Positions 54,196-62,509 of a stretch of 64,000 bases of DNA are shown here, in pieces. The DNA lies in contig CAVZFB010000038.1 in NCBI GenBank assembly GCA_963774345.1, positions 248,001-312,000 of the forward strand, given 5' to 3'. The notes beneath the pieces were generated by a model that had not been told where the DNA came from, did not search any database, and saw only the letters and a program-made list of their open reading frames with translations. Both the position numbers and the translations under genes were made by a program. Numbering within the stretch: the first letter of the stretch is position 1; each line of letters starts with the position of its first letter. The DNA is from AP-15 sp963774345 (GTDB lineage Bacteria; Pseudomonadota; Alphaproteobacteria; ATCC43930; CGMCC-115725).

Positions 54196-55017
54196 TCACC
54201 AACGAACGCCATTCGGAGCATCAGAGGGTGATGTGATCGCCTGGAAGTCTTTCGCCACAAGGTCACTCGAAGCAGGGATGCACAGCATGTTCATTGAAAC
54301 GATGCCTTCGAACACGTTTTCTGACTCCTCAAAGTAATTGCCAGCATTGAACAGCGGCGGGAGGTGCCAGTAGAGCCGATAGTCGTGCTCCATGAGCCAA
54401 GTGATCAGCGGCGCGGACTTCTCGCGACGGTCATTCTCGACATAAAGGATGGGCCGATGAGTTGCCAGGGTGGCGGCCGCGCCCCGCAAGACCTCCTCTT
54501 CCATGCCTTCAACATCAATCTTGATAAAGTCGCAACGGGTCAGATTCAGCGAGTTGAGCATCAGGACCGGAACGTGTTCCCCCAACTGTGGCGCCTCCAA
54601 GGACATTCCGCCAAAGTTGCCCTCTTCCGCATAATCAACAGGAGGCACGGCCAGAAAACCCGACTGGCGCCCTAACGCTGCCTGATGTGAGACAACGTTT
54701 AATTGACCATTAAGCGCAATATTTCCGCACAGTATGTGAAATAGCGGCCGTTGCGGTTCAAAAGCTAACACGCAGCCATCGGCGCCGACACATCGTGAGA
54801 AAAAAACTGTGTGGCAACCTATATTTGCACCAACGTCAACTACTGTCGCACCATGATGCACAATTTGTCGAAATAGTGCCATTTCATCTTCAGAAAATTC
54901 ACCGTATAAATCGAGAGATTTCCCTATATACTGATCATTGGGCAAGTACATCATGACACCGTACCGGCAAGCCTTCAGCCGCAAATTCGGTGCCTGGTAA
55001 ATCAGATTGTCGCTCAT
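54196..55017 (-). CDS. FkbM-family SAM-dependent methyltransferase
   Basis: 273 residues. SAM-binding motif VVDVGANIGCHTVFFSRCV (about residue 59), then FEPQRPLFHILCGNIALNGQ and the FkbM-typical IKIDVEGMEEEVLRGAAATL (about 165). The enzyme methylates hydroxyl or carboxyl groups of sugars or secondary metabolites. Visibly A+T-rich compared with xthA and erpA on both sides, so probably acquired. A -10-like TATAAT (minus strand, 55076-55081) lies about 60 bases upstream. Substrate unknown. Confidence 0.87.
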   Translation of the reverse strand: MSDNLIYQAPNLRLKACRYGVMMYLPNDQYIGKSLDLYGEFSEDEMALFRQIVHHGATVVDVGANIGCHTVFFSRCVGADGCVLAFEPQRPLFHILCGNIALNGQLNVVSHQAALGRQSGFLAVPPVDYAEEGNFGGMSLEAPQLGEHVPVLMLNSLNLTRCDFIKIDVEGMEEEVLRGAAATLATHRPILYVENDRREKSAPLITWLMEHDYRLYWHLPPLFNAGNYFEESENVFEGIVSMNMLCIPASSDLVAKDFQAITSPSDAPNGVRW

Positions 55018-55075
55018 CGTCCATCGCCTGAGGTTTTAAAGCAGCTAATGACGTCTCCCGTCGGGTGAAGCGCTG

Positions 55076-55081
55076 ATTATA
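55076..55081 (-). promoter_or_regulatory. Possible -10 box of the FkbM gene
   Basis: TATAAT on the minus strand, about 60 bases before the FkbM start. No matching -35 at a normal distance was seen (TTGACG is 25 bases away), so this is tentative. Confidence 0.3.
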
Positions 55082-55122
55082 ATGGCCGTTGGCGCTCTCG
55101 GCGGCCCGTCAAGCCGCCGGGA

Positions 55123-55482
55123 TTAGGCGATCGAAAAGGAATTGCCGCAGCCGCAGGACGAGGCCGCGTTAGGGTTACGGATCTGGAACGAGGCGCCCAT
55201 CAGATCCTCGACGAAATCGATTTCGGCGCCACTCAGCAGGCCGAGCGATACGTCGTCGACGACGACGGCGACGCCGTCGCGCTCGAACACGACATCATCT
55301 TCGTTGCGCTGGTCGTCAAAGGTGAAGCCGTACTGGAACCCCGAGCAGCCGCCGCCGGAAACGGCGATCCTCAGAAACGCATTTTCGGCCTGCTCCATCA
55401 CCTTCAGCGAGGCAATGCGGCGAACCGCGCTTTCGGTGAGGGCGATCTGGCGCTCCTCGTTCTCGTCCATGCCTTCGGCCAT
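55123..55482 (-). CDS. erpA: Iron-sulfur cluster insertion protein, HesB/IscA family
   Basis: 119 residues from ATG 55482 with GGGAG upstream; the frame opens at 55560 but that part is not conserved. A-type Fe-S carrier: LTESAVRRIASLKV, AVSGGGCSGFQYGF with the first Cys (about residue 50), and the C-terminal SSCGCGNSFSI with the paired CGC Cys (about residue 112). It delivers [4Fe-4S] or [2Fe-2S] clusters to target enzymes. ErpA is chosen over IscA because of the xthA neighbourhood and the DDVVFERDGVAVVVDDVS wording. The AceE-like gene is divergent from it. Confidence 0.88.
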   Translation of the reverse strand: MAEGMDENEERQIALTESAVRRIASLKVMEQAENAFLRIAVSGGGCSGFQYGFTFDDQRNEDDVVFERDGVAVVVDDVSLGLLSGAEIDFVEDLMGASFQIRNPNAASSCGCGNSFSIA

Positions 55483-55639
55483 GTGCGCGACGCTCCCAAC
55501 TTGCCGGCTCGCACCCGGCATCTCGCAACCGTATGTAAGCACCCGGGCAAGTTTGGTCAAATACGCGGTTGATCCCGCCTTTGGCCGGAGGCGAAGATTT
55601 TCGGCCGGAGATCGGCTAGGATGAGGCGCTGAGTGGGAG

Positions 55640-58006
55640 TTGATGATGTTGCGCGCCCTCGAAGGCGATCTCGATCATAAGCCGGATCCCGAGCTCGAGG
55701 ATAAACTTGCCTGTCTGACGGCGCTCGAGCGCAAGGTGCTTTGGCTGTCGACCTGGATGATCCACAACGCCAACCACCTGCGTCCGAATCGGGACGGGCT
55801 CAAGGTCGGCGGGCATCAGGCATCGAGCTCCTCGGTAGCGACCCTGATGACGGCACTCTATTTCGACGTGCTGCGCCCGCAGGACCGGGTTGCGGTCAAG
55901 CCGCACGCCTCGCCGGTGTTTCACGCGATCCAGTACCTGCTCGGCCATCAGACGCGTGAGAAATTGGAGCGGTTCCGAGCCTATGGCGGCGCCCAATCCT
56001 ATCCGTCGCGGACCAAGGACGGCGATATCGTCGATTTCTCGACCGGTTCCGTCGGCCTCGGGGTCGGCATGACGTTGTTCAGCTCGATCGCGCAGGACTA
56101 TCTGCGATTGAAAGAACTGGTTTCGACCGATGAACCGCCGGGAAGGATGATCGCGCTCGCGGGCGACGCCGAACTCGACGAAGGCAACATCTTCGAGGCG
56201 TTGCTCGAAGGCTGGAAGCACGACGTGCGCAACCTGTGGTGGGTTATCGATTACAATCGGCAGAGCCTCGACGCCGTGGTCTCCGACCGGCTGTTCGGCC
56301 GCATCGATGCGATGTTCGAGATGATGGGCTGGCGAGTTGTTACCTTGAAGTACGGGCGGCTGCTGGAGGCCGCCTTTGCCCGCCCCGACGGCCATCAGCT
56401 GCGCGAGTGGATCGACGCCTGTCCGAACTCGCTTTACTCGGCGCTGGTCTATAAGGGCGGCGAGGGCTGGCGCGAGCACCTTCAGCGCGACCTCAACCGC
56501 TATCCCGGGATCCGCGCCATCCTCGACGATCACGACGATGCCGAACTGCAGCGGCTGATGACCAATCTCGGCGGCCACGATCTGGCATCGGTCCTCGATG
56601 CCTTCCATGCCATCGTCGACGACCGCCCGACCTGTTTTATCGCCTATACGATCAAGGGCTACGGGCTGCCGTTTGCCGGCCACAAGGACAACCATGCCGG
56701 GCTGATGAACCTCGATCAGATGGCCTCGTTCCAGCGCAGCATGATGGTGGAGGAGGGCTCTGAATGGGATTTGTTTGCCGGCCTCGACCTGCCCGCCGCC
56801 CGGCTCTCCACCTTTCTCGAGGGACTGCCGCTCGCGACGTCCGACCGCCGCTGGCACGACGCCGCGCCGGTGCCGGTGCCGGCGAATTTGCCCGTCCCAC
56901 GCGGCGAGCGGCAATCGACTCAGGAGGCCTTTGGGCGGCTGCTCGGCGACATCGCCGCGGGCGACACTGAGCTCGCACGCCGGATCGTGACTACCTCGCC
57001 CGATGTTACCGTCTCGACCAATCTCGGGCCGTGGGTCAACCGCCGCGGGATTTTCGACCGGGCCGAGCGGGCCGATACCTTTCGCGAGGAAAAGGTCGTC
57101 TCGGCACAGCGCTGGGCGATGTCGCCGCAGGGCCAGCACATCGAACTCGGCATTGCCGAGAGCAATTTGTTCCTGCAATTGGCGGCCTTCGGACTTTCGG
57201 CGCCGTTGTTTGGCACGCGGCTGTTGCCGATCGGGACACTCTACGACCCGTTCATCAAACGCGGCCACGATGCGCTGAACTATGCCTGCTATCAGGATGC
57301 GCGCTTCATCTTGGTGGCGACGCCGTCGGGAGTCACCCTGGCGCCAGAAGGCGGCGCGCACCAATCAATCGGCGAACCGCTGGTCGGCATCGCCCAGCCG
57401 GGGCTCACCAGTTTCGAGCCGGCCTTTGCTGACGAACTCGCGGTGCTGTTGCGCTGGGCGTTGGCCGAAATCCAGCGCGAGGGCGGCGATTCGGTCTATT
57501 TCCGGCTGTCGACGCGGCCGGTCGAACAGCCGCAACGGAAGGTCGACTCGGACATCGCAACAGCGATCGTCGCCGGCGCCTATTGGCTCGCCGAGCCGGA
57601 GCCCGGAGCTGAGCTGGCGATCGCCTATTGCGGCGCCGTCGCCCCCGAGGCGCTCGCCGCCCATCGGCAGGTGGCCGAGGACATTCCCGGCGCCGGACTG
57701 CTCGCGATCACCTCGCCCGATCGTCTGCACCGCGACTGGCGCGCGGCGTGCGCACAGGGTGGGCCGAGCGTGGCCGGCCGGCTATTGGCGCAGCTGCGGC
57801 CGGGCGCCGTACTGGTCACCGTAGGCGATTTTCATCCGGCAACCCTGTCGTGGCTCGGCGCCGTCACCCACAACCCGATCGTCCCGCTGGGAGTCGAGCG
57901 CTTTGGCCAATCCGGTGACATTCCCGACCTCTACCGCGCCTACGGCATCGATGGCGACGCGATCCTAGACGCCGCCGCCCGCGCCTGCCTCCTCGCGCTG
58001 GGTTAG
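55640..58006 (+). CDS. AceE/MdeB-like 2-oxo acid dehydrogenase E1 (transketolase-fold)
   Basis: 788 residues from ATG 55640, with AGTGGGAG upstream. Homodimeric-type E1 of the TPP superfamily: HLRPNRDGLKVGGHQASSSS (about residue 48), LAGDAELDEGNIFEALLEGW and the Asn of the TPP-Mg motif (about 173), IAYTIKGYGLPFAGHKDNH (about 335), then the transketolase central domain with LGIAESNLFLQLAAFG (about 510) and PEGGAHQSIGEPLVG (about 575). AceE proper is about 890 residues; the shorter length suits the MdeB-type 2-oxobutyrate dehydrogenases. No E2/E3 genes are nearby. Oxidatively decarboxylates a 2-oxo acid. Confidence 0.82.
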   Translation: MMMLRALEGDLDHKPDPELEDKLACLTALERKVLWLSTWMIHNANHLRPNRDGLKVGGHQASSSSVATLMTALYFDVLRPQDRVAVKPHASPVFHAIQYLLGHQTREKLERFRAYGGAQSYPSRTKDGDIVDFSTGSVGLGVGMTLFSSIAQDYLRLKELVSTDEPPGRMIALAGDAELDEGNIFEALLEGWKHDVRNLWWVIDYNRQSLDAVVSDRLFGRIDAMFEMMGWRVVTLKYGRLLEAAFARPDGHQLREWIDACPNSLYSALVYKGGEGWREHLQRDLNRYPGIRAILDDHDDAELQRLMTNLGGHDLASVLDAFHAIVDDRPTCFIAYTIKGYGLPFAGHKDNHAGLMNLDQMASFQRSMMVEEGSEWDLFAGLDLPAARLSTFLEGLPLATSDRRWHDAAPVPVPANLPVPRGERQSTQEAFGRLLGDIAAGDTELARRIVTTSPDVTVSTNLGPWVNRRGIFDRAERADTFREEKVVSAQRWAMSPQGQHIELGIAESNLFLQLAAFGLSAPLFGTRLLPIGTLYDPFIKRGHDALNYACYQDARFILVATPSGVTLAPEGGAHQSIGEPLVGIAQPGLTSFEPAFADELAVLLRWALAEIQREGGDSVYFRLSTRPVEQPQRKVDSDIATAIVAGAYWLAEPEPGAELAIAYCGAVAPEALAAHRQVAEDIPGAGLLAITSPDRLHRDWRAACAQGGPSVAGRLLAQLRPGAVLVTVGDFHPATLSWLGAVTHNPIVPLGVERFGQSGDIPDLYRAYGIDGDAILDAAARACLLALG

Positions 58007-58013
58007 CTTCGGC

Positions 58014-59192
58014 TCATTGCGGGCCACTGCGCATCGAGGCCGGGTGGCCCGGCAGCTTTAAGCGCTGGCCGGTATCTGTCACGTTGCTGCCGTCAACCTT
58101 CAGTATCGACAGATTGCCATCAATGAAGTTGCCGACATAGAGATAGCTGCCGTCGGCGCTGAAGGCTGCGCCTTCGGGCAGCGCACCAACCGTGACCGAG
58201 CCGGTTTTGGTGACCTTGTTGCCATCGATCGCCAGGACGGCGACGCTGCCGCCCGCATGATGATAAAACACTGACTTTGGCTGGTTGGAGCCTTCCGCCT
58301 GAATCGAGACCGCGAGATTCCCCTTCGGGCTGATCGCCAAACCCTCGGGCGAATCGCCAACCGTCACGTGATCGATGACCCGCGGCGGGTTGGCCGTGAG
58401 ATCGATGACGCCAACGGTGTCGAGATTGCCGTCAGAGCTCCCGCCGCCGCCATTGTCCGCGGTTAGCGCCAATTTGCCGTCGGGAGTCACCGCGACGTTG
58501 TAAGGAAAGATGCCGGTTGGCAGGTCGCGCTTAACATAGCTGACCTTGCCGCCGTCGATGGTCAGCAGCGCCACCTTGTTAGCGGCCGCTTTGGCCGCAA
58601 GCGCGTGCTTGCCGTCCGGGGTGATGGCGACGGCCGAGACCAGGTCGGCGGCGGCGCCGACAGACACGGTATCGGCGACCAGGACCTCCGATCCGTGGAT
58701 CGAAAGGACCGAGATCGTGCCGTCGGCGCGGTTGGCGACCAGCGCCAGATCGCCGTTGGGGCTGACCGCCATGCCCGAAGGCTGTTTGCCGACCATGACC
58801 GTGCCGATCACCTTGGGCGGGCTCGCCTTCAGATCGACGATGAGGACCTTGTCGTCGGGCTCCAGCCGGTGGCCCCATCCCTGGATCACCGGCATCAGCG
58901 AGTTGGCGACGAGGGCGATGTCACCCGGCGGCACGATCGCCAGGTTGGTCGGCGGCCCGACGACGGAGTTGATCAGCGGGATTGTCGCAGTGATGCGCGG
59001 CGCACCCGGATTCGAGATGTCGATTACCGACAAAGTGTCGTGGCCGGGCTCGCGGATTATCGGCTTGAGGTTCTGGTCGACCCCGTTCTTCTCGTCGTTG
59101 CCAACGATCAGGATCTGTCCGAAAACCGGGATCCACCGGGAGCCGATCAGGGCGCCGGCCAAAACGGCTGCCGCGAGAAACGTCGAACGCAT
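58014..59192 (-). CDS. Secreted YncE-like beta-propeller protein
   Basis: 392 residues from ATG 59192, with GGAGGGG just upstream; ATG 59204 is an alternative. Signal peptide MRSTFLAAAVLAGALIGS, then six or seven WD40/YncE-type blades, each with PNG/PDGKxALVAN-like turns: MAVSPNGDLALVANRADGTI, VAVTPDGKLALTADNGGGGS, LAISPKGNLAVSIQAEGSNQ, AAFSADGSYLYVGNFIDGNL. Probably periplasmic. The propeller binds small ligands or proteins; no catalytic residues are recognised. It is convergent with the AceE-like gene, 7 bases apart. Confidence 0.83.
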   Translation of the reverse strand: MRSTFLAAAVLAGALIGSRWIPVFGQILIVGNDEKNGVDQNLKPIIREPGHDTLSVIDISNPGAPRITATIPLINSVVGPPTNLAIVPPGDIALVANSLMPVIQGWGHRLEPDDKVLIVDLKASPPKVIGTVMVGKQPSGMAVSPNGDLALVANRADGTISVLSIHGSEVLVADTVSVGAAADLVSAVAITPDGKHALAAKAAANKVALLTIDGGKVSYVKRDLPTGIFPYNVAVTPDGKLALTADNGGGGSSDGNLDTVGVIDLTANPPRVIDHVTVGDSPEGLAISPKGNLAVSIQAEGSNQPKSVFYHHAGGSVAVLAIDGNKVTKTGSVTVGALPEGAAFSADGSYLYVGNFIDGNLSILKVDGSNVTDTGQRLKLPGHPASMRSGPQ

Positions 59193-59431
59193 CCTCCCCT
59201 CCATCGTTTTGTCACACCGCCAAGCGCACCGCGGCCGAAACTGCCCCGATCTCTCGCCAACGACAAGCGGCGCCGATCGAATTGCAATCAATAGGGCGCG
59301 ACCCCTGCGGCCCTCCCGGTACGACGCTGGACTCGACCCCGACCGTGTACCAATCTCGGTTGCGCAGGCCACCCGCCGTAATCCGATCGCAGCTGGCGAG
59401 CCGGCAACCGCCCCGGGAAAGGAGCACGAGA

Positions 59432-60232
59432 ATGGCCGATACCGGCGCCGAGAATCTGGTCGAATATACGTGCGCGGATCGGATCGCCACCCTGACCTTG
59501 AACCGGCCGGATCGGCTTAACGCCTTCAGCGACGATCTGGTGCGGCATCTGGCGGATGCGCTGCGCCGCTTTGATCTCGATCCGGAAGCGGAGGTCGCGA
59601 TCATCTGCGGCGCCGGCCGCGCCTTTTCGAGCGGCGCCGATGTGCATCAGCGTCAGCTGCGCCGCCGAGAGGAGTTCCTGCAGCATGGCGGGCCGCAGGG
59701 CTGGGGCGCCAATTCCGCCGATCTGTTGACCCGATCGGTCAACTGGAAGCCGGTCATTGCCGCGCCGCACGGCTACGCGATGGGCCTCGCTCTTGGGATC
59801 GTATTGGAATGCGACCTGATCGTCGCCGAGGCCGGGACCAAGTTCCAGGTGACCGAAACATCGCGCGGGCTCGGCGGCTCGAAATACTGGGCATTGCTGA
59901 ATTTTCGCGGCGGCGCCGCTTTCGCCAGCGAGGTGGCGCTGACTGGGCGCTTCTTCACCGCCGAAGAGGCGCTTGCGGCGGGCATCGTCAACCGGGTGGC
60001 GCCGACGGGCCGGCATCTTGAAGCCGCGCGCGAACTCGCGGCCGCCGTCGCGGCGAATCCCCCGCTCTCGGTGCGCGCGACGGTGCGCACACGGCGCTGG
60101 TATATGGAGCAGCTCGAACGCGAGGTCGCGATGCAGACGGCCCCGCTAAAGCTCTATCTCAGCGAAGACTTTCACGAGGCGGCCCGCGCTTTTGCCGAAA
60201 AGCGCCGGCCCGGGCCGTTCAAGGGCCGGTGA
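59432..60232 (+). CDS. Enoyl-CoA hydratase/isomerase family protein
   Basis: 266 residues from ATG 59432, with GGGAAAGGAG upstream. Crotonase fold: IATLTLNRPDRLNAFSDDLV, the oxyanion-hole loop GAGRAFSSGADVHQ (about residue 62), KPVIAAPHGYAMGLALGIVL (about 107) with the second oxyanion Gly, and CDLIVAEAGTKFQVTETSRG (about 128). The Glu residues usual in hydratases are partly replaced, so hydratase and isomerase are both possible. Part of acyl-CoA degradation. Followed after 31 bases by the DinB-like gene. Confidence 0.87.
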   Translation: MADTGAENLVEYTCADRIATLTLNRPDRLNAFSDDLVRHLADALRRFDLDPEAEVAIICGAGRAFSSGADVHQRQLRRREEFLQHGGPQGWGANSADLLTRSVNWKPVIAAPHGYAMGLALGIVLECDLIVAEAGTKFQVTETSRGLGGSKYWALLNFRGGAAFASEVALTGRFFTAEEALAAGIVNRVAPTGRHLEAARELAAAVAANPPLSVRATVRTRRWYMEQLEREVAMQTAPLKLYLSEDFHEAARAFAEKRRPGPFKGR

Positions 60233-60263
60233 CCCACTTTACGATCAGCATGAGGGCTTTGCG

Positions 60264-60776
60264 ATGATTACCCCCGCCTACATCCGCACTATGGCTGCCT
60301 ACAACACGGAGATGAACCGTCGCCTATACGGTGCCGCCGCGCGCCTTTCGGAGGCCGAGCGCCGCGCGCCGCGGGGCGCATTCTGGGGCTCTATCCACGC
60401 CACCCTGACCCACATCCTGTGGGGCGATCGGCAATGGATGTCGCGCTTCGACAATTGGCCGAAACCCGACACGCCGATCAAGCAGAGCGCGCAGATGATC
60501 GACGACTTTGCCGAGCTGTCAGCGGTTCGTGAAAAGGCCGACGCAGATATCGACCGCTGGGCCCACAAGGTCGACGATGCCTGGCTCGGCGAGGATATGG
60601 TCTGGTTCAGCGGCGCGGCGAACCGCGAAATGCGTGCGCCGAAGGGTCTGCTCGTGACGCATTTCTTCAATCACCAGACCCATCATCGTGGTCAGGCGCA
60701 CGCAATGCTGACCGCTGCCGGACAGGAAACCGGCGACACCGACCTGTTTTTGCTGATTCCGCAGATCGTCGATTAG
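60264..60776 (+). CDS. DinB-like metal-binding four-helix protein
   Basis: 170 residues from ATG 60264. DinB/YfiT fold: the first metal His in ATLTHILWGDRQWM (about residue 48), and the HxxxH pair in FFNHQTHHRGQAHAMLTAAG (about 133-137). Family members bind a divalent metal; many are thiol-dependent transferases. It closely follows the enoyl-CoA hydratase gene in the same direction. Specific function unknown. Confidence 0.88.
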   Translation: MITPAYIRTMAAYNTEMNRRLYGAAARLSEAERRAPRGAFWGSIHATLTHILWGDRQWMSRFDNWPKPDTPIKQSAQMIDDFAELSAVREKADADIDRWAHKVDDAWLGEDMVWFSGAANREMRAPKGLLVTHFFNHQTHHRGQAHAMLTAAGQETGDTDLFLLIPQIVD

Positions 60777-60825
60777 CAACACTCCTTCATCCCCTGGTCT
60801 GGCTGCGGAGCAGGTTATCCGCCCG

Positions 60826-60849
60826 CTCCCGCGTTCCGCTTGCGGGGAG
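60826..60849. repeat. Imperfect intergenic palindrome, CTCCCGC/GCGGGGAG
   Basis: One bulged base in otherwise complementary arms with a 9-base loop, followed by GGGTTGGGGTGAGGGG. Of the same type as the elements at 3916-3934 and 19513-19538. Confidence 0.5.
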
Positions 60850-60901
60850 AGGGTTGGGGTGAGGGGCGAGTTCTTGCGTTCCTGGCGATACGGCTAAGCG
60901 G

Positions 60902-62338
60902 ATGAATACCGCCGAGGACGGGGTTCCGTTTCCGCAACGATATTGGGCGATCCTGACGCTCGTCGTCGGCATGGTGGTGTCCGTTCTCGACAGCTCACTC
61001 GCTAATATCGCACTGCCGACGATCGCCAGGGATATCGGCGCCACCGCGGCGCAATCGATCTGGGTCATCAACGCCTATCAGCTGGCGGTGGTCATCTCGC
61101 TGTTGCCGCTCGCCTCGCTCGGCGACATCTTCGGCTATCGCCGCATCTATGCGATCGGCTTCGCGATATTTACCGCTGCGGCGCTGGTCAGCGCGCTGTC
61201 GCATACCCTGGCGATGCTCGCGATCGGGCGCGCCCTGCAAGGCCTGGGCGCCGCTGGGATGATGAGCGTCAACACCGCGCTGGTGCGCTTCACCTATCCG
61301 CGACGGCAATTGGGGCGCGGCATCGCGATGACCGCGGTTGCGGTGTCGGTCTCCTCGGCCTCCGGACCGAGCGTCGCTGCCGCGATCCTCTCCGTCGCCT
61401 CGTGGCATTGGCTGTTTGCAGTCAATGTGCCGATCGGGCTCGTGACCTTCGTCATGTCGCTGCGGCTGCTGCCGCGCACACCGCCCTCGGAGCATCGATT
61501 CGACTTGGCCAGCGCCGTGTTGAGCGCCTTTGCCTTCGCCTTTCTGATCGCTGGGATCAACGGCATCGGCCATGGTCAGGCCGGTCCGTTTGTTGCCGTC
61601 GAACTGGTCGGCGCCGTGTGCGTCGGTTATGTCTTGGTGCGCCGGCAGACGACCTTGAGCTTGCCATTGCTGCCGGTCGATTTGTTTCGCCGCCCGATAT
61701 TCGCGTTGTCGGTCGCCACTTCGGTCACGACCTTTGTCGCGCAGGGAATCACCTTCGTCACCTTGCCGTTTTACTTCCAGGATGTGCTCGGCCGCTCGCA
61801 GGTAGCGACAGGGCTGTTGATGACGCCGTGGCCGGCGACTGTAGCTGTTATCGCACCGATTGCTGGCAGACTGGCCGACCGCTACCCAGCCGGGATCCTC
61901 GGCGGCATTGGGTTGAGCGTGCTGAGCACGGGCTACGTTCTGCTGGCGCTCTTACCGGAGCATCCCAGCACCGCCAACATCCTGTGGCGCATGACCTTGT
62001 GTGGGCTCGGCTTCGGTTTTTTCCAGTCACCGAACAACCGGGCCATCGTCGCGAGCGCGCCGCGCGAGCGCAGCGGCGGGGCGGGTGCTATACAATCGAC
62101 CGCCCGGCTGCTCGGGCAGACGATAGGCGCTGCATTCGTCGCGCTGATCTTCGGCTTTGCCCGACCCGGCGCGGGAGCCGGACCGACAATCGCAATCTTG
62201 GTGGCCGCCGGGTTCTCGGCTTTGGCGGCGGTTGGTAGCGTCTCTCGCCTGTTCAATTTCGTTCGTGCGCCGTCATTGACGCCAAGCACCGATTCGACAC
62301 AACCCGATCCGCAAAGCAGCAGTGCCGGCACCAACTGA
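60902..62338 (+). CDS. MFS transporter, DHA2 (EmrB/QacA) family
   Basis: 478 residues from ATG 60902 with about 14 predicted membrane helices. Motifs: VVSVLDSSLANIALPTIARD (DHA2 motif D1, TM1), LASLGDIFGYRRIYAIGF (motif A), ALQGLGAAGMMSVNTALVRF and the antiporter motif C region VSVSSASGPSVAAAILSVAS, TGLLMTPWPATVAVIAPIAG. These exporters pump drugs or metabolites out of the cell by proton antiport. The C-terminal tail is Ser/Pro-rich. No adjacent periplasmic adaptor gene. Start chosen where the hydrophobic part begins. Confidence 0.88.
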   Translation: MNTAEDGVPFPQRYWAILTLVVGMVVSVLDSSLANIALPTIARDIGATAAQSIWVINAYQLAVVISLLPLASLGDIFGYRRIYAIGFAIFTAAALVSALSHTLAMLAIGRALQGLGAAGMMSVNTALVRFTYPRRQLGRGIAMTAVAVSVSSASGPSVAAAILSVASWHWLFAVNVPIGLVTFVMSLRLLPRTPPSEHRFDLASAVLSAFAFAFLIAGINGIGHGQAGPFVAVELVGAVCVGYVLVRRQTTLSLPLLPVDLFRRPIFALSVATSVTTFVAQGITFVTLPFYFQDVLGRSQVATGLLMTPWPATVAVIAPIAGRLADRYPAGILGGIGLSVLSTGYVLLALLPEHPSTANILWRMTLCGLGFGFFQSPNNRAIVASAPRERSGGAGAIQSTARLLGQTIGAAFVALIFGFARPGAGAGPTIAILVAAGFSALAAVGSVSRLFNFVRAPSLTPSTDSTQPDPQSSSAGTN

Positions 62339-62509
62339 GGACTTCGAGTGCGCTCCTTTTAGCCGCGTAGGCGCAAGGGGGACTACAGCACAAGCGCCAG
62401 CCCAGTTTCGGCGCCCTAAATAGAGATTGCGGCGAATACCGCGAAATGGGGATATAATGCACAGGGGTTTTCGTAAAAGACGCTCGACGATTGGAGCCCA
62501 GCGCGAGCC

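Noticed and set aside
55099..55119. CGGCGG/CCGCCG hairpin after erpA as a rho-independent terminator
   Set aside because: The stem is only 6 bases and there is no T-tract after it in the direction of erpA transcription.
55616..57364. Long minus-strand open frame opposite the AceE-like gene
   Set aside because: Mirror frame of a GC-rich gene; the plus-strand protein has full family motifs, the minus-strand product none.
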